Part shown: positions 7,543 through 16,725 of the stretch, in pieces
Numbering within the stretch: position 1 is the stretch's first letter
How the letters are laid out: each line of letters opens with the position of its first letter
NCBI GenBank assembly: GCA_017464085.1
Contig: JAFUEE010000109.1
Span: forward strand, 1-32,862
Reading direction: 5' to 3'
Length of the DNA: 32,862 nucleotides
From: Pseudomonadota bacterium
GTDB lineage: Bacteria; Myxococcota_A; Bradymonadia; UBA4248
Notes under the pieces: generated by a model
Told to the model about the DNA's origin: nothing
The model's database searches: none
The model's input: the letters and a program-made list of their open reading frames with translations, nothing else
Made by a program: the position numbers and the translations under genes

Positions 7543-9093
7543 ATGTTGAGTTGGTGTCTGAATGTGGGAATCGCGCTGATCGCAATCGCGGCGATCCTTA
7601 CATTTGTCTATTTCGGGATCGAAACCCAGACGCCAAAGATTTCTAAGCGCGGCATAAGCGCGGGCAATCGCCGCAAACGCGCATCCGATGCAGTGCTTCC
7701 CATATCGTACTACGAGAGCGATCAGGTCTGCCTCAACATGGATGCTTTTGCAGATCCGGATCTTGGCGGCGTCAGTGCTGCACCGGAAGCGAACGGCATG
7801 TTCGATATGTCTGCATTCGAGAACATGGATGCGGATATCGAAGAGATACTCGAGACGCCGTCCTCTGGTGTTCCGCCGCTGACGCTGGCATCTCTGCTCG
7901 AAGTGCAGCGGTATGAGGAGATGCATTCGGAGGTCATTGAGCGTGCTGAGCTGTGTGTGCCCAAGCCAAAGATCATCGGCGACAGCGCCTGCGCGCTCGG
8001 CATACGGTATTTTGAATATTTGCTGGAACACCATTCTGTGCCGCGCGGTGCCAAGCACCTGACGAGCGAGGCGAATATCCTGGTGGCAGAAAATGCCCTC
8101 AAGACGGCACGGCAGAGCGCGACGCTTTCGCATGGCGGCGTGGCTCAAAGAATCGGGGAGCGGGCCGTGTGCCTGTTTGAGCCGCTCGAAAGCGCGGTTG
8201 TCAATGTGGACAAGGCTGTGACACAGCTCCGCGAAGTATTTGAGAATAAGTCTATTTTCATCGTGCTTGCGAATACCGAAGATGTCGCTCCGGAGATGCT
8301 CGCGCATCTTGCGTCCGTATGTTCGGCTTTCAAAGTTCCGAAAAACAGCATCTATATTGAGCAGGCGGACGGCTCATTCTTCAATTATATTGAGGATACG
8401 CACAACTATGTGCCCGACCGCATCAATGTGATGGGGCTGACGCAGAACTTTTTTGCGGAACTCTTGGATTATGCGCATCGCGCGTATGACGATGGTGATC
8501 ATGAGGCCGTTTTGCGCACGCTTCGGCCATTGCTCGAGCCGCTCTATGCGCGTGTCTGCATGGGGAATGATTTTCCAAAAGTGCTGCTCGCGCAGGCGTT
8601 CAATCTGCTCGGCATGACCGACCGGAATATTGGCCAGGACATGGAGGCGATCAGGTGCTTTGAGCTCTCGTTGCAGCTTCTGAGGGAAATCATGGATTAT
8701 GAAGCGATCAAATCCGTGATGGCAAATCTCGGCATCACACTTGCGCTTTCTCACCCGGTGACCTTGCCGAAAATCGAGCGTGCTATCAGGTACCTCGAAG
8801 ATGTAACGCGTCTGAATCCGCGTGACGATGAAGCCTGGCTGTATCTCGCGAATTCGTTTTTGGAAGAATATCGTCTCAAGAATGCGCCCAGTCTGCTCAA
8901 GCGCGCACTGCGCGCTTATGACAAGGCGTATGAGCTTGCGCCGACGCCTGAAATCGAGGCATGCCGCGAAGCGCTTGAGCGGCAGATCGGCGGCGCGCGC
9001 AGAGCAAGCCTGTACAAGCCTGCTGCGGATAATGCCGTAGTGCCGATCCGGGCCGGGGAGCAGAATGGCGCGCTGGGGCGCGGGGCTGAATAA
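7543..9093 (+). CDS. Membrane-anchored TPR-repeat protein
   Basis: 516 residues. ATG 7543 follows GGGAGG at 7529-7534; a GTG at 7501 in frame would precede the signal anchor and lacks support. An N-terminal hydrophobic helix (about 4-24) is followed by a basic stretch (RRKR), typical of a single membrane anchor with the rest cytosolic. Residues 60-320 are soluble without a recognised fold. The C-terminal 200 residues read as helical repeats: ALDAF/LGMTDRNIG...AIRCFELSLQL and DEAWLYLANSFLEEY...ALRAYDKAYELAP are TPR-like. The next gene starts 12 bp after the stop, so the two are probably co-transcribed. TPR proteins bind other proteins; the partner is unknown. Confidence 0.75.
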   Translation: MLSWCLNVGIALIAIAAILTFVYFGIETQTPKISKRGISAGNRRKRASDAVLPISYYESDQVCLNMDAFADPDLGGVSAAPEANGMFDMSAFENMDADIEEILETPSSGVPPLTLASLLEVQRYEEMHSEVIERAELCVPKPKIIGDSACALGIRYFEYLLEHHSVPRGAKHLTSEANILVAENALKTARQSATLSHGGVAQRIGERAVCLFEPLESAVVNVDKAVTQLREVFENKSIFIVLANTEDVAPEMLAHLASVCSAFKVPKNSIYIEQADGSFFNYIEDTHNYVPDRINVMGLTQNFFAELLDYAHRAYDDGDHEAVLRTLRPLLEPLYARVCMGNDFPKVLLAQAFNLLGMTDRNIGQDMEAIRCFELSLQLLREIMDYEAIKSVMANLGITLALSHPVTLPKIERAIRYLEDVTRLNPRDDEAWLYLANSFLEEYRLKNAPSLLKRALRAYDKAYELAPTPEIEACREALERQIGGARRASLYKPAADNAVVPIRAGEQNGALGRGAE

Positions 9094-9105
9094 GTGAGGG
9101 CGGCC

Positions 9106-9978
9106 ATGGGGACGTGCAGTCTTCTGTCTGATCCATTTGCAGGTCTGATGGACAGTGTTTGGCAGAAGTGCGCCGTATTTTGGCGTGATGCACAGCCTGG
9201 CTGTATCCATTATGATGATTCTTTTGGCGTGTTGACGGCGGAATACTTGGGCGATCTGGCGTTTGAAGTCCGTTATGCCGGTTATGTCGTCCGCCTGTTT
9301 CCGGAAAAGTCGCAGTTTGAGATTTGTGCGCCAGATGGCATGCCCAGGGTTGATGCGGATTATGTCCGCATGCGCATCGCGCTCGTATTTTTGCGCATGC
9401 TGCGAGGCTGTGTCCATATTCATGCGGGAGGCATCTGTTATGGGACGGATGTCGTTGGCCTGCTCGCGCCGAGCCATATCGGGAAATCGACGCTGACGGG
9501 GGCATGCATGGCATTTGATCCGCAGATAGGCCTTGTCTCTGATGACGTGCTGACGATCCTTCCGGATCATTCGTCGCATGAACAGGCAGTGCTTCCGAGC
9601 GCTGATTATCTCGCGATGCGCCATGAGATGTGGGATGCGGAATCATTCGTGATGTCGAGGCGCAGGACGCAGCTCAAGGTGCGGCTCCTGGTGAGTGAGG
9701 CGCGCAGGCTTCGTGCGGCAGGCAGGCTTCGTGCGCTCGTGATTCTCGACAGTCGTGAGGGGATGGCGCAGATGACGTCTGCGGAAGCTGTGACGGGCGT
9801 GCTTCAGCAGCAGCTTGCGCTATCGGAGGCACCGGAAAGCCTGAGGCGGTATCAGTTCGGATGCATCATGGCTGTGCTCAAATCGGTGCCTGTGTATCGC
9901 ATGGGGATATCTATGCGGACGCGCGCAGAGGCGCTCGAATGCGCTGGCAGGCTTGTGAATGCTGTGAGAAAATCGTGA
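9106..9978 (+). CDS. HPr-kinase/phosphorylase-C-like P-loop protein
   Basis: 290 residues. ATG 9106 has GAGGG five bases upstream; a GTG at 9094 directly after the previous stop is possible. Around residue 121 it reads APSHIGKST, a P-loop of the type in the HprK C-terminal domain (usually GPSGxGKST), preceded by the strand HIHAGGI and followed at 143-148 by LVSDDV, the paired-Asp motif of that fold. The N-terminal 100 residues are unrelated to the HPr-binding domain. Such stand-alone HprK-like proteins occur in many bacteria without a PTS link and are often of unknown substrate. It is tightly linked to the TPR gene, which may present or localise its target. Confidence 0.65.
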   Translation: MGTCSLLSDPFAGLMDSVWQKCAVFWRDAQPGCIHYDDSFGVLTAEYLGDLAFEVRYAGYVVRLFPEKSQFEICAPDGMPRVDADYVRMRIALVFLRMLRGCVHIHAGGICYGTDVVGLLAPSHIGKSTLTGACMAFDPQIGLVSDDVLTILPDHSSHEQAVLPSADYLAMRHEMWDAESFVMSRRRTQLKVRLLVSEARRLRAAGRLRALVILDSREGMAQMTSAEAVTGVLQQQLALSEAPESLRRYQFGCIMAVLKSVPVYRMGISMRTRAEALECAGRLVNAVRKS

Positions 9979-10025
9979 GCACGGCTGAATCTTGAGTCAA
10001 TGTGTGCTAAAAAGGCGCGATGTGG

Positions 10026-10127
10026 GCGGGCTTTGCCCGCAAGCGCGGCAGGGGCGGACGTATCGAGCTGAAAAGCGAGATAGGACGCCCGAAGGCTGCC
10101 GTATGGTGCCGAAGGCATCCATAGGCA
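10026..10127. repeat. Two intergenic palindromes, one of the bulged TAT...ATA family
   Basis: GCGGGC (10026-10031) pairs with GCCCGC (10035-10040) around TTT. Further on, TGCC-g-TATGG (10097-10106) pairs with CCATA-GGCA (10119-10127), with an inner TGCC/GGCA stem and a GAA loop; the extra g at 10101 is the bulge shared by the family. Both lie between the HprK-like gene and the FAD oxidoreductase. Confidence 0.6.
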
Positions 10128-10159
10128 GACAAAAAAACTGATTGGATTGAATATAGAAT

Positions 10160-11722
10160 ATGGCATTTTTTTTGACGCCTCAGCTGCAGTTTGAACTCGA
10201 TGAAACAGCGGATTTGAAATCATCGGTCGCGAAGCGGCTCGGCATACAGCAGGCGGCAGTTCTGGACTGTCAGATTTATAGGAAAAGTCTGGACGTGCGC
10301 CATAAGCATCCGCGTTTTGTGATGACCCTGATGCTCGAAGTCAGGGGAGAGGCCGCGGTGTTGCGGCAGCTTGAAAAGATGAAATGCGTGAAGTCATCGC
10401 CGCGGATCGAGTTGCCTGCGCTGGACGGGGTTCACAGCGGGCGCGTGTGCATTATCGGTGCGGGACCATCGGGGCTGTTTGCCGCGCTGACGCTTGCGCA
10501 TTACGGGGTTGCTGTCGATATTTTTGAACGCGGTCGCGATGTGAAAGCGAGAACGCGAGATGTGGCGGCGCTGATGAACCGCGCCGTGCTCGATCCGGAG
10601 AGCAACATCTGTTTTGGCGAAGGCGGGGCAGGCACGTTCTCGGACGGGAAACTGATGACGCGGACGAAGTCGCAGTATATTCCTGTGATTTTGGAGCAGT
10701 TTGTGAAGTTTGGCGCGGATAGCTCGATTTTGTATGAAGCGCATCCGCATATCGGAACGGACAGGCTTTCGCCGATTCTTCGCGAGATGCGCGCGTGGCT
10801 TGAAGCGCATGGCTGTGCTTATCATTTTGAGACGCGCGTGGAGGACCTGTGGATCGAGAGCGGGCGTTGTCGCGGGATATGCGTGAACGGGGAGAAAATC
10901 GGCTATGACGCTGTGTTTCTGTGCATCGGTCACAGTGCGGATGATATGTTCGAATGTCTGTCGCGGCGCGGCGTGGCGATGGCTTCCAAACCGCTTGCGG
11001 TCGGGTTCCGCGTTGAGCATCCGCAGGCGCTGATTGATCAGATACAATATGGGCGATATGCGCGTCATCCGATGCTGCCGCCTGCGGAATATGCGGTGCG
11101 GTTCAATCATGAGAGGTTGCCGAGCGTGTTTTCGTTCTGCATGTGTCCAGGCGGGACGGTTGTGCCGTCGCAGACGAATGCCGATTCGCGTGTCGTGAAT
11201 GGCATGAGCGGCAGTCATCGGAATGGGCGATATGCGAATGCCGCGCTCGTGGTGCAGGTCGGGCCTGAGGATTTTGGTAGCGGGCCTTTGGATGGTCTCA
11301 GATGGGTGCGCGCGCTCGAACGCAAGGCAGCCGTGGGCTGTGCGCCTGGATTTGCGCCAGCGCAGGCGATGCTTGATTTTTTGAATGGCCGGATGACTTC
11401 CGGAAAAATTAAGACGACGTATTCGCCGGGCGTTCAGAACGCCGATCTGCGAAAGCTTCTGCCTGCCAAGCTCTGCGAGGCGATGTGTGCGGCATTGCCG
11501 GTCTTTGACAGGCAGATGCACGGTTTTATGACCTCGGATGCCAATTTTATCGGTGTGGAATCGAGGACGAGTTCGCCGGTGCGGATTCTCAGGAACGAGC
11601 AGTATCAGTCGGTAGATGTGGCCAGTCTCTATCCGGTTGGGGAAGGCGCCGGCTATGCCGGCGGCATCACGAGCTGTGCGCTGGATGGCCTGAATGCGGC
11701 GTTGTGTTATATCGGGGGGTGA
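10160..11722 (+). CDS. NAD(P)/FAD-dependent oxidoreductase (COG2509-like)
   Basis: 520 residues. The first 90 residues form a small alpha/beta domain with many basic residues. VCIIGAGPSGLFAAL at about 96-110 is the FAD-binding Rossmann loop (GxGxxG), followed by E/R of IFERG. The stretch NICFGEGGAGTFSDGKL is typical of this family of uncharacterised FAD-dependent dehydrogenases, as is the C-terminal FGVGEGAGYAGGI-like segment (here YPVGEGAGYAGGI), which completes the FAD site. The protein is predicted soluble and cytosolic. No strong Shine-Dalgarno is seen before ATG 10160, yet the start fits the family. mutS2 begins 11 bp after its stop, so the two probably form an operon. Substrate unknown. 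Confidence 0.85.
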   Translation: MAFFLTPQLQFELDETADLKSSVAKRLGIQQAAVLDCQIYRKSLDVRHKHPRFVMTLMLEVRGEAAVLRQLEKMKCVKSSPRIELPALDGVHSGRVCIIGAGPSGLFAALTLAHYGVAVDIFERGRDVKARTRDVAALMNRAVLDPESNICFGEGGAGTFSDGKLMTRTKSQYIPVILEQFVKFGADSSILYEAHPHIGTDRLSPILREMRAWLEAHGCAYHFETRVEDLWIESGRCRGICVNGEKIGYDAVFLCIGHSADDMFECLSRRGVAMASKPLAVGFRVEHPQALIDQIQYGRYARHPMLPPAEYAVRFNHERLPSVFSFCMCPGGTVVPSQTNADSRVVNGMSGSHRNGRYANAALVVQVGPEDFGSGPLDGLRWVRALERKAAVGCAPGFAPAQAMLDFLNGRMTSGKIKTTYSPGVQNADLRKLLPAKLCEAMCAALPVFDRQMHGFMTSDANFIGVESRTSSPVRILRNEQYQSVDVASLYPVGEGAGYAGGITSCALDGLNAALCYIGG

Positions 11723-11732
11723 CAGGATTTTT

Positions 11733-14255
11733 ATGAGATTTGAAAAGATAGAGATACAGGAAGTGAATCCGGAGCTGATGCTCAGGATGTTTGTGGATAT
11801 GCCTGCCCAGTCGGAGCCATGCGGGCATGCCAATCTCGACTGGCCTGCGGTGCTGGAGTCTATTGCTGGCAGGTGCCGCAGCGAGATGTCCAGAGCGCTG
11901 GTGATGCGCTTTCCGCAGCTCGACGATCCGCTTGTTGTGGCGCGCAGGCTTGCGGAAATCGGGCAGCTGACAGAGCTTTATGATGCCTGTGATCCGGTCG
12001 TGTCGATTCAGGTGAGCGATATCGAGGCGATGCTGCTTCGCGCGGAGCGCGGGGCTGTGTTGAGCGGCGAAGAGCTTCTGGCGATTGCGGCGACGATGGG
12101 GACGTTTCATGCCGTGCAGCATTTCTTTTCGGTGCGCAGGGATGAGGCGCCGCTGCTCTGGGCGTATGCGGAGGATATCGAATGTTTCCGCGATCTTGAG
12201 CGCCGTCTGAAAGCATCTTTTGACGCGGATGGCAGGCTGATTGATGATGCTTCGCCAGAGCTTGCGAAACTCAGGGAGCGCTCGCGCAGGCTCGCGGAAA
12301 GCCTCAGGACGCGCATCGAGTCGAAACTCGCGCAGGCGGATGTGCAGGAGGCGATTCAGGACAGTTATTATACCCAGCGAGAGGGGCGATATGTGTTGCC
12401 GGTAAAGGCTTCTAGCCGAAGCAAGGTGGATGGCATCGTCCATGCGACGAGCGCGTCCGGGCAGACCGTGTTCGTCGAGCCGGCGGAACTCGTCGAGCTG
12501 AACAATGCGCTCAGGATGTCTGATTTCGGCATTGAGGCGGAAGAGCTTCGCATCTTGCAGATGCTTTCGCAGCTTGTCGGGACGCATCGCGAGAGCTTCT
12601 TGAGCAATGTGCGGCGATGTCTTTACCTCGACTGTGCGGATGCCGTGGCGCGTTTTGGGCTCGACTGCGGCTGCCATATCCCCGACCTGAGTGATGGGGA
12701 AATCGAGCTTTATCAAGCTCGCCATCCGCTGCTCGCGCTGCGGAAGTTCGAGCATCCGGATACGGTTGTCGTGCCCAACGATATCATGCTGCATGAGCCG
12801 GCGCGTACTTTTGTGATCAGCGGCGCGAATGCAGGCGGCAAGACTGTGAACCTCAAGACCGTCGGGCTTTTTGCGCTGATGACCAAAGCCGGCATGCCGA
12901 TATGCGCCGGCGCGTCCTCGTGTTTTCCGATTTTTCACAAGGTGTTTGCGGATATCGGCGATGACCAGTCGATCGCGCAGAACATATCGACATTTTCCGC
13001 GCATGTGCAGAGCCTTTCCAAAGCGTTGCCGGAGGCGGATTCCGATTCGCTTTTCCTTCTCGATGAGCCTTTCAGCGGCACGGATCCCGAGCATGCATCC
13101 CCGCTTGTGATCGCGCTGATCGAGTATTTGTATGCGCAAAATGCGTCTGCATTCGTGACGACGCACTTTGAGAATGTGAAGGCGTTTGCGCTCGAGACGG
13201 AATGGATCGCTTCTGGAAGCGTGAGCTTTGACTTGGAGCAGATGTGTCCGACTTATCATCTGCAGATCGGTCATCCGGGGACAAGCGCTGCTTTTGAAAT
13301 CGCGCAGCAGCATGGCTTGCCTCAGGCAATCCTTTTGTCTGCACGGAAACAGTATGATTCCAAGGCGACGAGCAGCCTTGAGCACGCCATTGCGGAGCTG
13401 GAGCAGCAGCGCGTCCGTCTCGAAGAAGCGCGCATGGTCGTCGCGCAGACACAGGACGAGCTCGACCGTGCGAAGGCAGAGGTTGAGGAATTGCGCGAAA
13501 AAATGCGCGCGCAAGTCGCCAAGACACTCGGCGCGGATATCGAAAATGTCCAGGAAAATATCAGGAAGATCAAATCTCGCGTTAACAAGCTTCGCCGCAA
13601 GACGTTTACTGCGGAATTCCGCCACGAAACTGAACTTCAGGAAGAAATCGACCGCGAGATGAGCCAGCTCGAAGCGGAAGCGCGCAAGGAGAGTGCAAAT
13701 GTTTCAGATCTGACTGCGCCTGCGTTTGAGCAGATGCCTGAACGTGAAATCGTGATCGGCAAAAAGGTGCAGATCCGCCAGTATCACAAGAATGCTACGG
13801 TTCTCGCGCGTTCGGGAAACCATGTCACTCTGCAGCTCGGCATCCTTCAGGTCCATGCCGTTCTGGCGGATATCGGGCGGCCGATACTTGAGACCGAACC
13901 TGAACCGACCGCGCGTCAGAAGCGCATCAAAAATGCAAAGATCATTGAGATCAAACATGAAAACAGCGTGCTTGTCGATGAGACGACACAGCTGCCGATC
14001 ATGGCTCAGGTCAGTGACAACACGCTCGATTTGCGCGGCCTCACAAGCGAAGATGCGCTTGAGCGCACGGAATTTTTCCTCCAGAGCATGCAGGTCCGCG
14101 AACAGGCGATGTGCTATATCATCCATGGGCATGGCACTGGCGTTCTGAAGAGTGTTGTGCGGCAGTATCTGAGCCGTTCGCCGCTTGTCTCTGCAACACG
14201 TCCGGGGCAGTATTATGAAGGCGGGGATGGCGTGACGCTCGCGTGGATCAAATGA
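11733..14255 (+). CDS. mutS2: Endonuclease MutS2 (MutS-family ATPase with C-terminal Smr domain)
   Basis: 840 residues; family members are usually near 780. ATG 11733 follows AGGA at 11724-11727; an earlier in-frame start at 11694 overlaps the upstream gene. The helical core and lever domains (1-355) include the conserved YVLPVKASSRSKVDG...VFVEPAELVELNN. Walker A GANAGGKT is at 364-371, Walker B FLLDEP at about 441-446, with SGTDP following; the family usually reads DELGxGTDP, so the Pro is a mild variant. A long coiled coil runs about 545-670. The C-terminal Smr nuclease shows LDLRG and HGHGTG. MutS2 proteins act on branched DNA and, in some species, collided ribosomes. Its partner FAD gene is unrelated functionally as far as I can tell. 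Confidence 0.93.
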   Translation: MRFEKIEIQEVNPELMLRMFVDMPAQSEPCGHANLDWPAVLESIAGRCRSEMSRALVMRFPQLDDPLVVARRLAEIGQLTELYDACDPVVSIQVSDIEAMLLRAERGAVLSGEELLAIAATMGTFHAVQHFFSVRRDEAPLLWAYAEDIECFRDLERRLKASFDADGRLIDDASPELAKLRERSRRLAESLRTRIESKLAQADVQEAIQDSYYTQREGRYVLPVKASSRSKVDGIVHATSASGQTVFVEPAELVELNNALRMSDFGIEAEELRILQMLSQLVGTHRESFLSNVRRCLYLDCADAVARFGLDCGCHIPDLSDGEIELYQARHPLLALRKFEHPDTVVVPNDIMLHEPARTFVISGANAGGKTVNLKTVGLFALMTKAGMPICAGASSCFPIFHKVFADIGDDQSIAQNISTFSAHVQSLSKALPEADSDSLFLLDEPFSGTDPEHASPLVIALIEYLYAQNASAFVTTHFENVKAFALETEWIASGSVSFDLEQMCPTYHLQIGHPGTSAAFEIAQQHGLPQAILLSARKQYDSKATSSLEHAIAELEQQRVRLEEARMVVAQTQDELDRAKAEVEELREKMRAQVAKTLGADIENVQENIRKIKSRVNKLRRKTFTAEFRHETELQEEIDREMSQLEAEARKESANVSDLTAPAFEQMPEREIVIGKKVQIRQYHKNATVLARSGNHVTLQLGILQVHAVLADIGRPILETEPEPTARQKRIKNAKIIEIKHENSVLVDETTQLPIMAQVSDNTLDLRGLTSEDALERTEFFLQSMQVREQAMCYIIHGHGTGVLKSVVRQYLSRSPLVSATRPGQYYEGGDGVTLAWIK

Positions 14256-14266
14256 TTTGTTTTGGG

Positions 14267-14352
14267 AGGGGGAAGACTCCCCCTGCGCGGCTATTTTCGC
14301 GCATTTAAGAGCCGTTCGAGCGAACGTCTCTATATGCGCGAAAATACGCCGC
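14267..14352 (+). repeat. Composite palindromic element 3' of mutS2
   Basis: Directly after the mutS2 stop is a hairpin AGGGGGA (14267-14273) / TCCCCCT (14278-14284), which could act as a terminator. It is followed by GCGC and the bulged palindrome: GGC-TATTTTCGCGCAT (14289-14304) pairs with ATGCGCGAAAATA-c-GCC (14334-14349). Inside the loop is a second hairpin (CGTTCG/CGAACG). After it come GC and TACCCCCTC. The same flanks, with a different inner stem, follow the lipoprotein gene at 18958 on the other strand. Confidence 0.75.
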
Positions 14353-14386
14353 TACCCCCTCGGCGAATCATATTAATATAAATACT

Positions 14387-15058
14387 ATGAAAATCGCACA
14401 TCTCGAAAATATATATAAATCATATAAAAATGGTGATCAGGAAACAGTCGTCCTCAGAGATTTTGCGCTTGATATCGAAGAAGGCGATCTGATTGCCATT
14501 CAGGGCAGAAGCGGCAGCGGCAAAACGACATTGCTCAATATCATTGGACTGATGGACAGTGAGTATGAGGGAAAATATGAATTATATTCACCGAAAGATC
14601 AGGCCATGATTTGCCCTAAAAACTTGAGAGATTCGGATGTGAGCAGGCTGCGCAACGAGATGCTGGGTTTTGTATTTCAGCATTTCAACCTTCTCGAGCA
14701 CATGACATGTCTTGAAAATGTCTGCCTTCCGGCGGCTTTCAGCCGTAAGCCGCCTAAAGATGTCGAAGCGGAAGCGCGCACGCTGCTCGAGCGTTTTGAT
14801 ATTTTGGATAAAAGCGATGCCTTTCCGACACAGCTTTCTGGCGGTCAGAAGCAGCGTGTTGCGATTGCTCGTGCCCTGCTTCTCAAACCTCGCCTGATTC
14901 TATGTGATGAGCCGACAGGCGCGCTCGATGCGGAGACTAGCCAGGAGATCATGTCGTGTTTTAAGGACCTGTGCCGCGAGGATCATCTGTCTTTTGTGAT
15001 TGTGACGCATGATCCAAATGTGGCGCAGGCATGTGACCGCATTGTGAGGCGCAATTAA
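14387..15058 (+). CDS. ABC transporter ATP-binding protein, LolD/MacB type, without a neighbouring permease
   Basis: 223 residues, the usual length for this class. Walker A GRSGSGKTT at 40-48, Q-loop Gln98 in FQHFNLLEHMT, signature LSGGQKQR at 150-157, Walker B LILCDEP at 170-176, D-loop GALD (178-181), and the switch His in VTHDP. The sequence type (FQHFNLL, EPTGALD) is that of ATPases working with MacB/LolCE/FtsX-like permeases in lipoprotein, peptide or drug export. No permease gene is next to it. Its TAA stop shares bases with the stop of the convergent DUF6178-type gene. No typical ribosome site is visible just before the ATG, so initiation may be weak. Confidence 0.88.
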   Translation: MKIAHLENIYKSYKNGDQETVVLRDFALDIEEGDLIAIQGRSGSGKTTLLNIIGLMDSEYEGKYELYSPKDQAMICPKNLRDSDVSRLRNEMLGFVFQHFNLLEHMTCLENVCLPAAFSRKPPKDVEAEARTLLERFDILDKSDAFPTQLSGGQKQRVAIARALLLKPRLILCDEPTGALDAETSQEIMSCFKDLCREDHLSFVIVTHDPNVAQACDRIVRRN

Positions 15059-16725
15059 TCGCGTTGTGCGATGAGTAGCAGAGGCATCAGCTTGGGGTCT
15101 GGGTATTCTTCTGTTTCGGGCCAGAGCTCGTCGATTTCGGCGCGAAGCTGATGCGCAAAGCGCTTGAGCGCGTCGCGGTTCGATTCCGGCAGGTTGGAAC
15201 GGAACAGCGGGAAGATATTGTCTTCGCTCACAGCCTGAATGACATCGCAACGCGAAGGCAGTTCGTCCTCCATGATCACGTCCCAAGGCTCGCTGGCGCC
15301 GAGATGTCGCCGGGTCAGATAGGTGATCGCGACGTTGTCGAAGTTGACGTTTTCGATGCCCTGGATGATTTCATTCTTATAAGCGAGCAGCGAGATATCG
15401 TCGCGGGTCTTGTGCAGGCCTTCGCCGAAGAAGAGTTCTCTTGTGGCGACATCCGCAATGATTTCGGCAGAGGATTGAATGTCTTTGAGCGAGAGGAATG
15501 GTGTGAGGGCGGAGTGCGCAGGCCTGGGGCGTGCGAGTAGGAGGCCTTCGATGCCGTCGCGCTGTGCAGTGGTAAGCAGGCTCATCGGCTGATCTTCAAT
15601 AATCGAGAGCAGGCCGGTCTTGATCAGGATCTTTGCTCGGCGCTGTAGTTCGATTGTCAGGCTGTATCCTAGAGAGAACAGGCGCTTGAGCGGGATGTGT
15701 GTGACAAGGCGGACAGCTGTTTCTTCGTCCTGTTCCGAGGCGAACTCCAGACCGATGTTGATGTTCGCGACAGCGAGTTTCATGCTGTCTTCAAAGCCCT
15801 GTGTCTCGTGCGGCTGATAGCCGTCATAAGTCGCGACTTGTTGTGCGAGTGCGAGCAGTTGCACCTTGATGCTTTCGCGGTCGGCAACGCGCGCGAGGAT
15901 TTTCTCAAAGAACGTCTCCGCGATTGAGGCCTGGTCGAGCGCGACGAGCGCTTCTTCGAGCTTGCATGTCGAGGGATAAGGCTGGACATACAGTTCAGCG
16001 TTCGTCTCTTCGCGCATGTGTGCGGCTTCTTTGGTGACATCGACATTGGCGAAGATTGCAGCGGCTTCTTCGCGTGGCATAAAGCCATACTCCCTGAGCC
16101 GCTCGGTGCGGAAGCGGTAAGCTGTTTCTTCGAGGTCAGATTCCATCTCGAAATGCATGCCTTCAAGCGTGGACCAGGCCTTGTCTATGCCCAGAACGGC
16201 ATAGAGCCTGTCGACGAGCTGACGGAGCAGTTCGGCTTTATCGGTGTCTTCCGGGTATGCGATCCAGTAAGTGAAATCCGGGGATTGCGCGACATTCGGT
16301 GATTCGTTTTCGGGAATATCGACATCATCGTTTTTGTCCTCGGCCATGTAGAGATGCACATTGCGGTGCAGATAGAGCGCCAGCAGTTCGGGATCGAGGT
16401 CATGCAGGAATTCTGAAAATTTTTCATCCGGCAGCGTGAGCATCTGTTCGACCCATGGAGAGAGCTCGTCGTCGCTGACCTGGTCGCCGCGCCAGATGTC
16501 GAGATCGAGACAGGTCTGAAGCTGTTCCGACGAGGCATATTCCAGAAGGACGATGGCATCGCTTGGCCCTACGGCGTGGTAGAGGTCATAAAACTCGATT
16601 GGATCTAAGGCCTGCACGGCGTCTGAAGTGTTCGGAGCTTCCAGAAGGGCTTCCATTTTGTCGCGCGGCTTTTTTGCCATCGAGGCGCGGTCATCGAGTT
16701 TGAAGAGCTGAGAAAAACGAGTCAT
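15055..16725 (-). CDS. DUF6178-type protein of unknown function
   Basis: 556 residues, mostly helical, acidic, without membrane segments. The N-terminus (LLEAPNTSDAVQALDPIEFYDLYHAVG, then a DLDxW-like motif, DLDIWRGD) matches my memory of the DUF6178 family known from deltaproteobacterial genomes; this is family recall, not a search. Its ATG (16723-16725) overlaps the cmk stop by four bases (ATGA), so translation is probably coupled. At the other end its stop overlaps that of the convergent ABC ATPase gene within TTAA. Function unknown; the link to cmk may be only by shared transcription. Confidence 0.7.
   Translation of the reverse strand: MTRFSQLFKLDDRASMAKKPRDKMEALLEAPNTSDAVQALDPIEFYDLYHAVGPSDAIVLLEYASSEQLQTCLDLDIWRGDQVSDDELSPWVEQMLTLPDEKFSEFLHDLDPELLALYLHRNVHLYMAEDKNDDVDIPENESPNVAQSPDFTYWIAYPEDTDKAELLRQLVDRLYAVLGIDKAWSTLEGMHFEMESDLEETAYRFRTERLREYGFMPREEAAAIFANVDVTKEAAHMREETNAELYVQPYPSTCKLEEALVALDQASIAETFFEKILARVADRESIKVQLLALAQQVATYDGYQPHETQGFEDSMKLAVANINIGLEFASEQDEETAVRLVTHIPLKRLFSLGYSLTIELQRRAKILIKTGLLSIIEDQPMSLLTTAQRDGIEGLLLARPRPAHSALTPFLSLKDIQSSAEIIADVATRELFFGEGLHKTRDDISLLAYKNEIIQGIENVNFDNVAITYLTRRHLGASEPWDVIMEDELPSRCDVIQAVSEDNIFPLFRSNLPESNRDALKRFAHQLRAEIDELWPETEEYPDPKLMPLLLIAQRD

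Noticed and set aside
8374..13625. Long open frames on the minus strand opposite the TPR, FAD oxidoreductase and mutS2 genes
   Set aside because: They lie fully antisense to genes with clear motifs, are rich in Arg, His and Pro, and have no ribosome sites or recognisable domains. They follow from G/C-rich codon use of the true genes.
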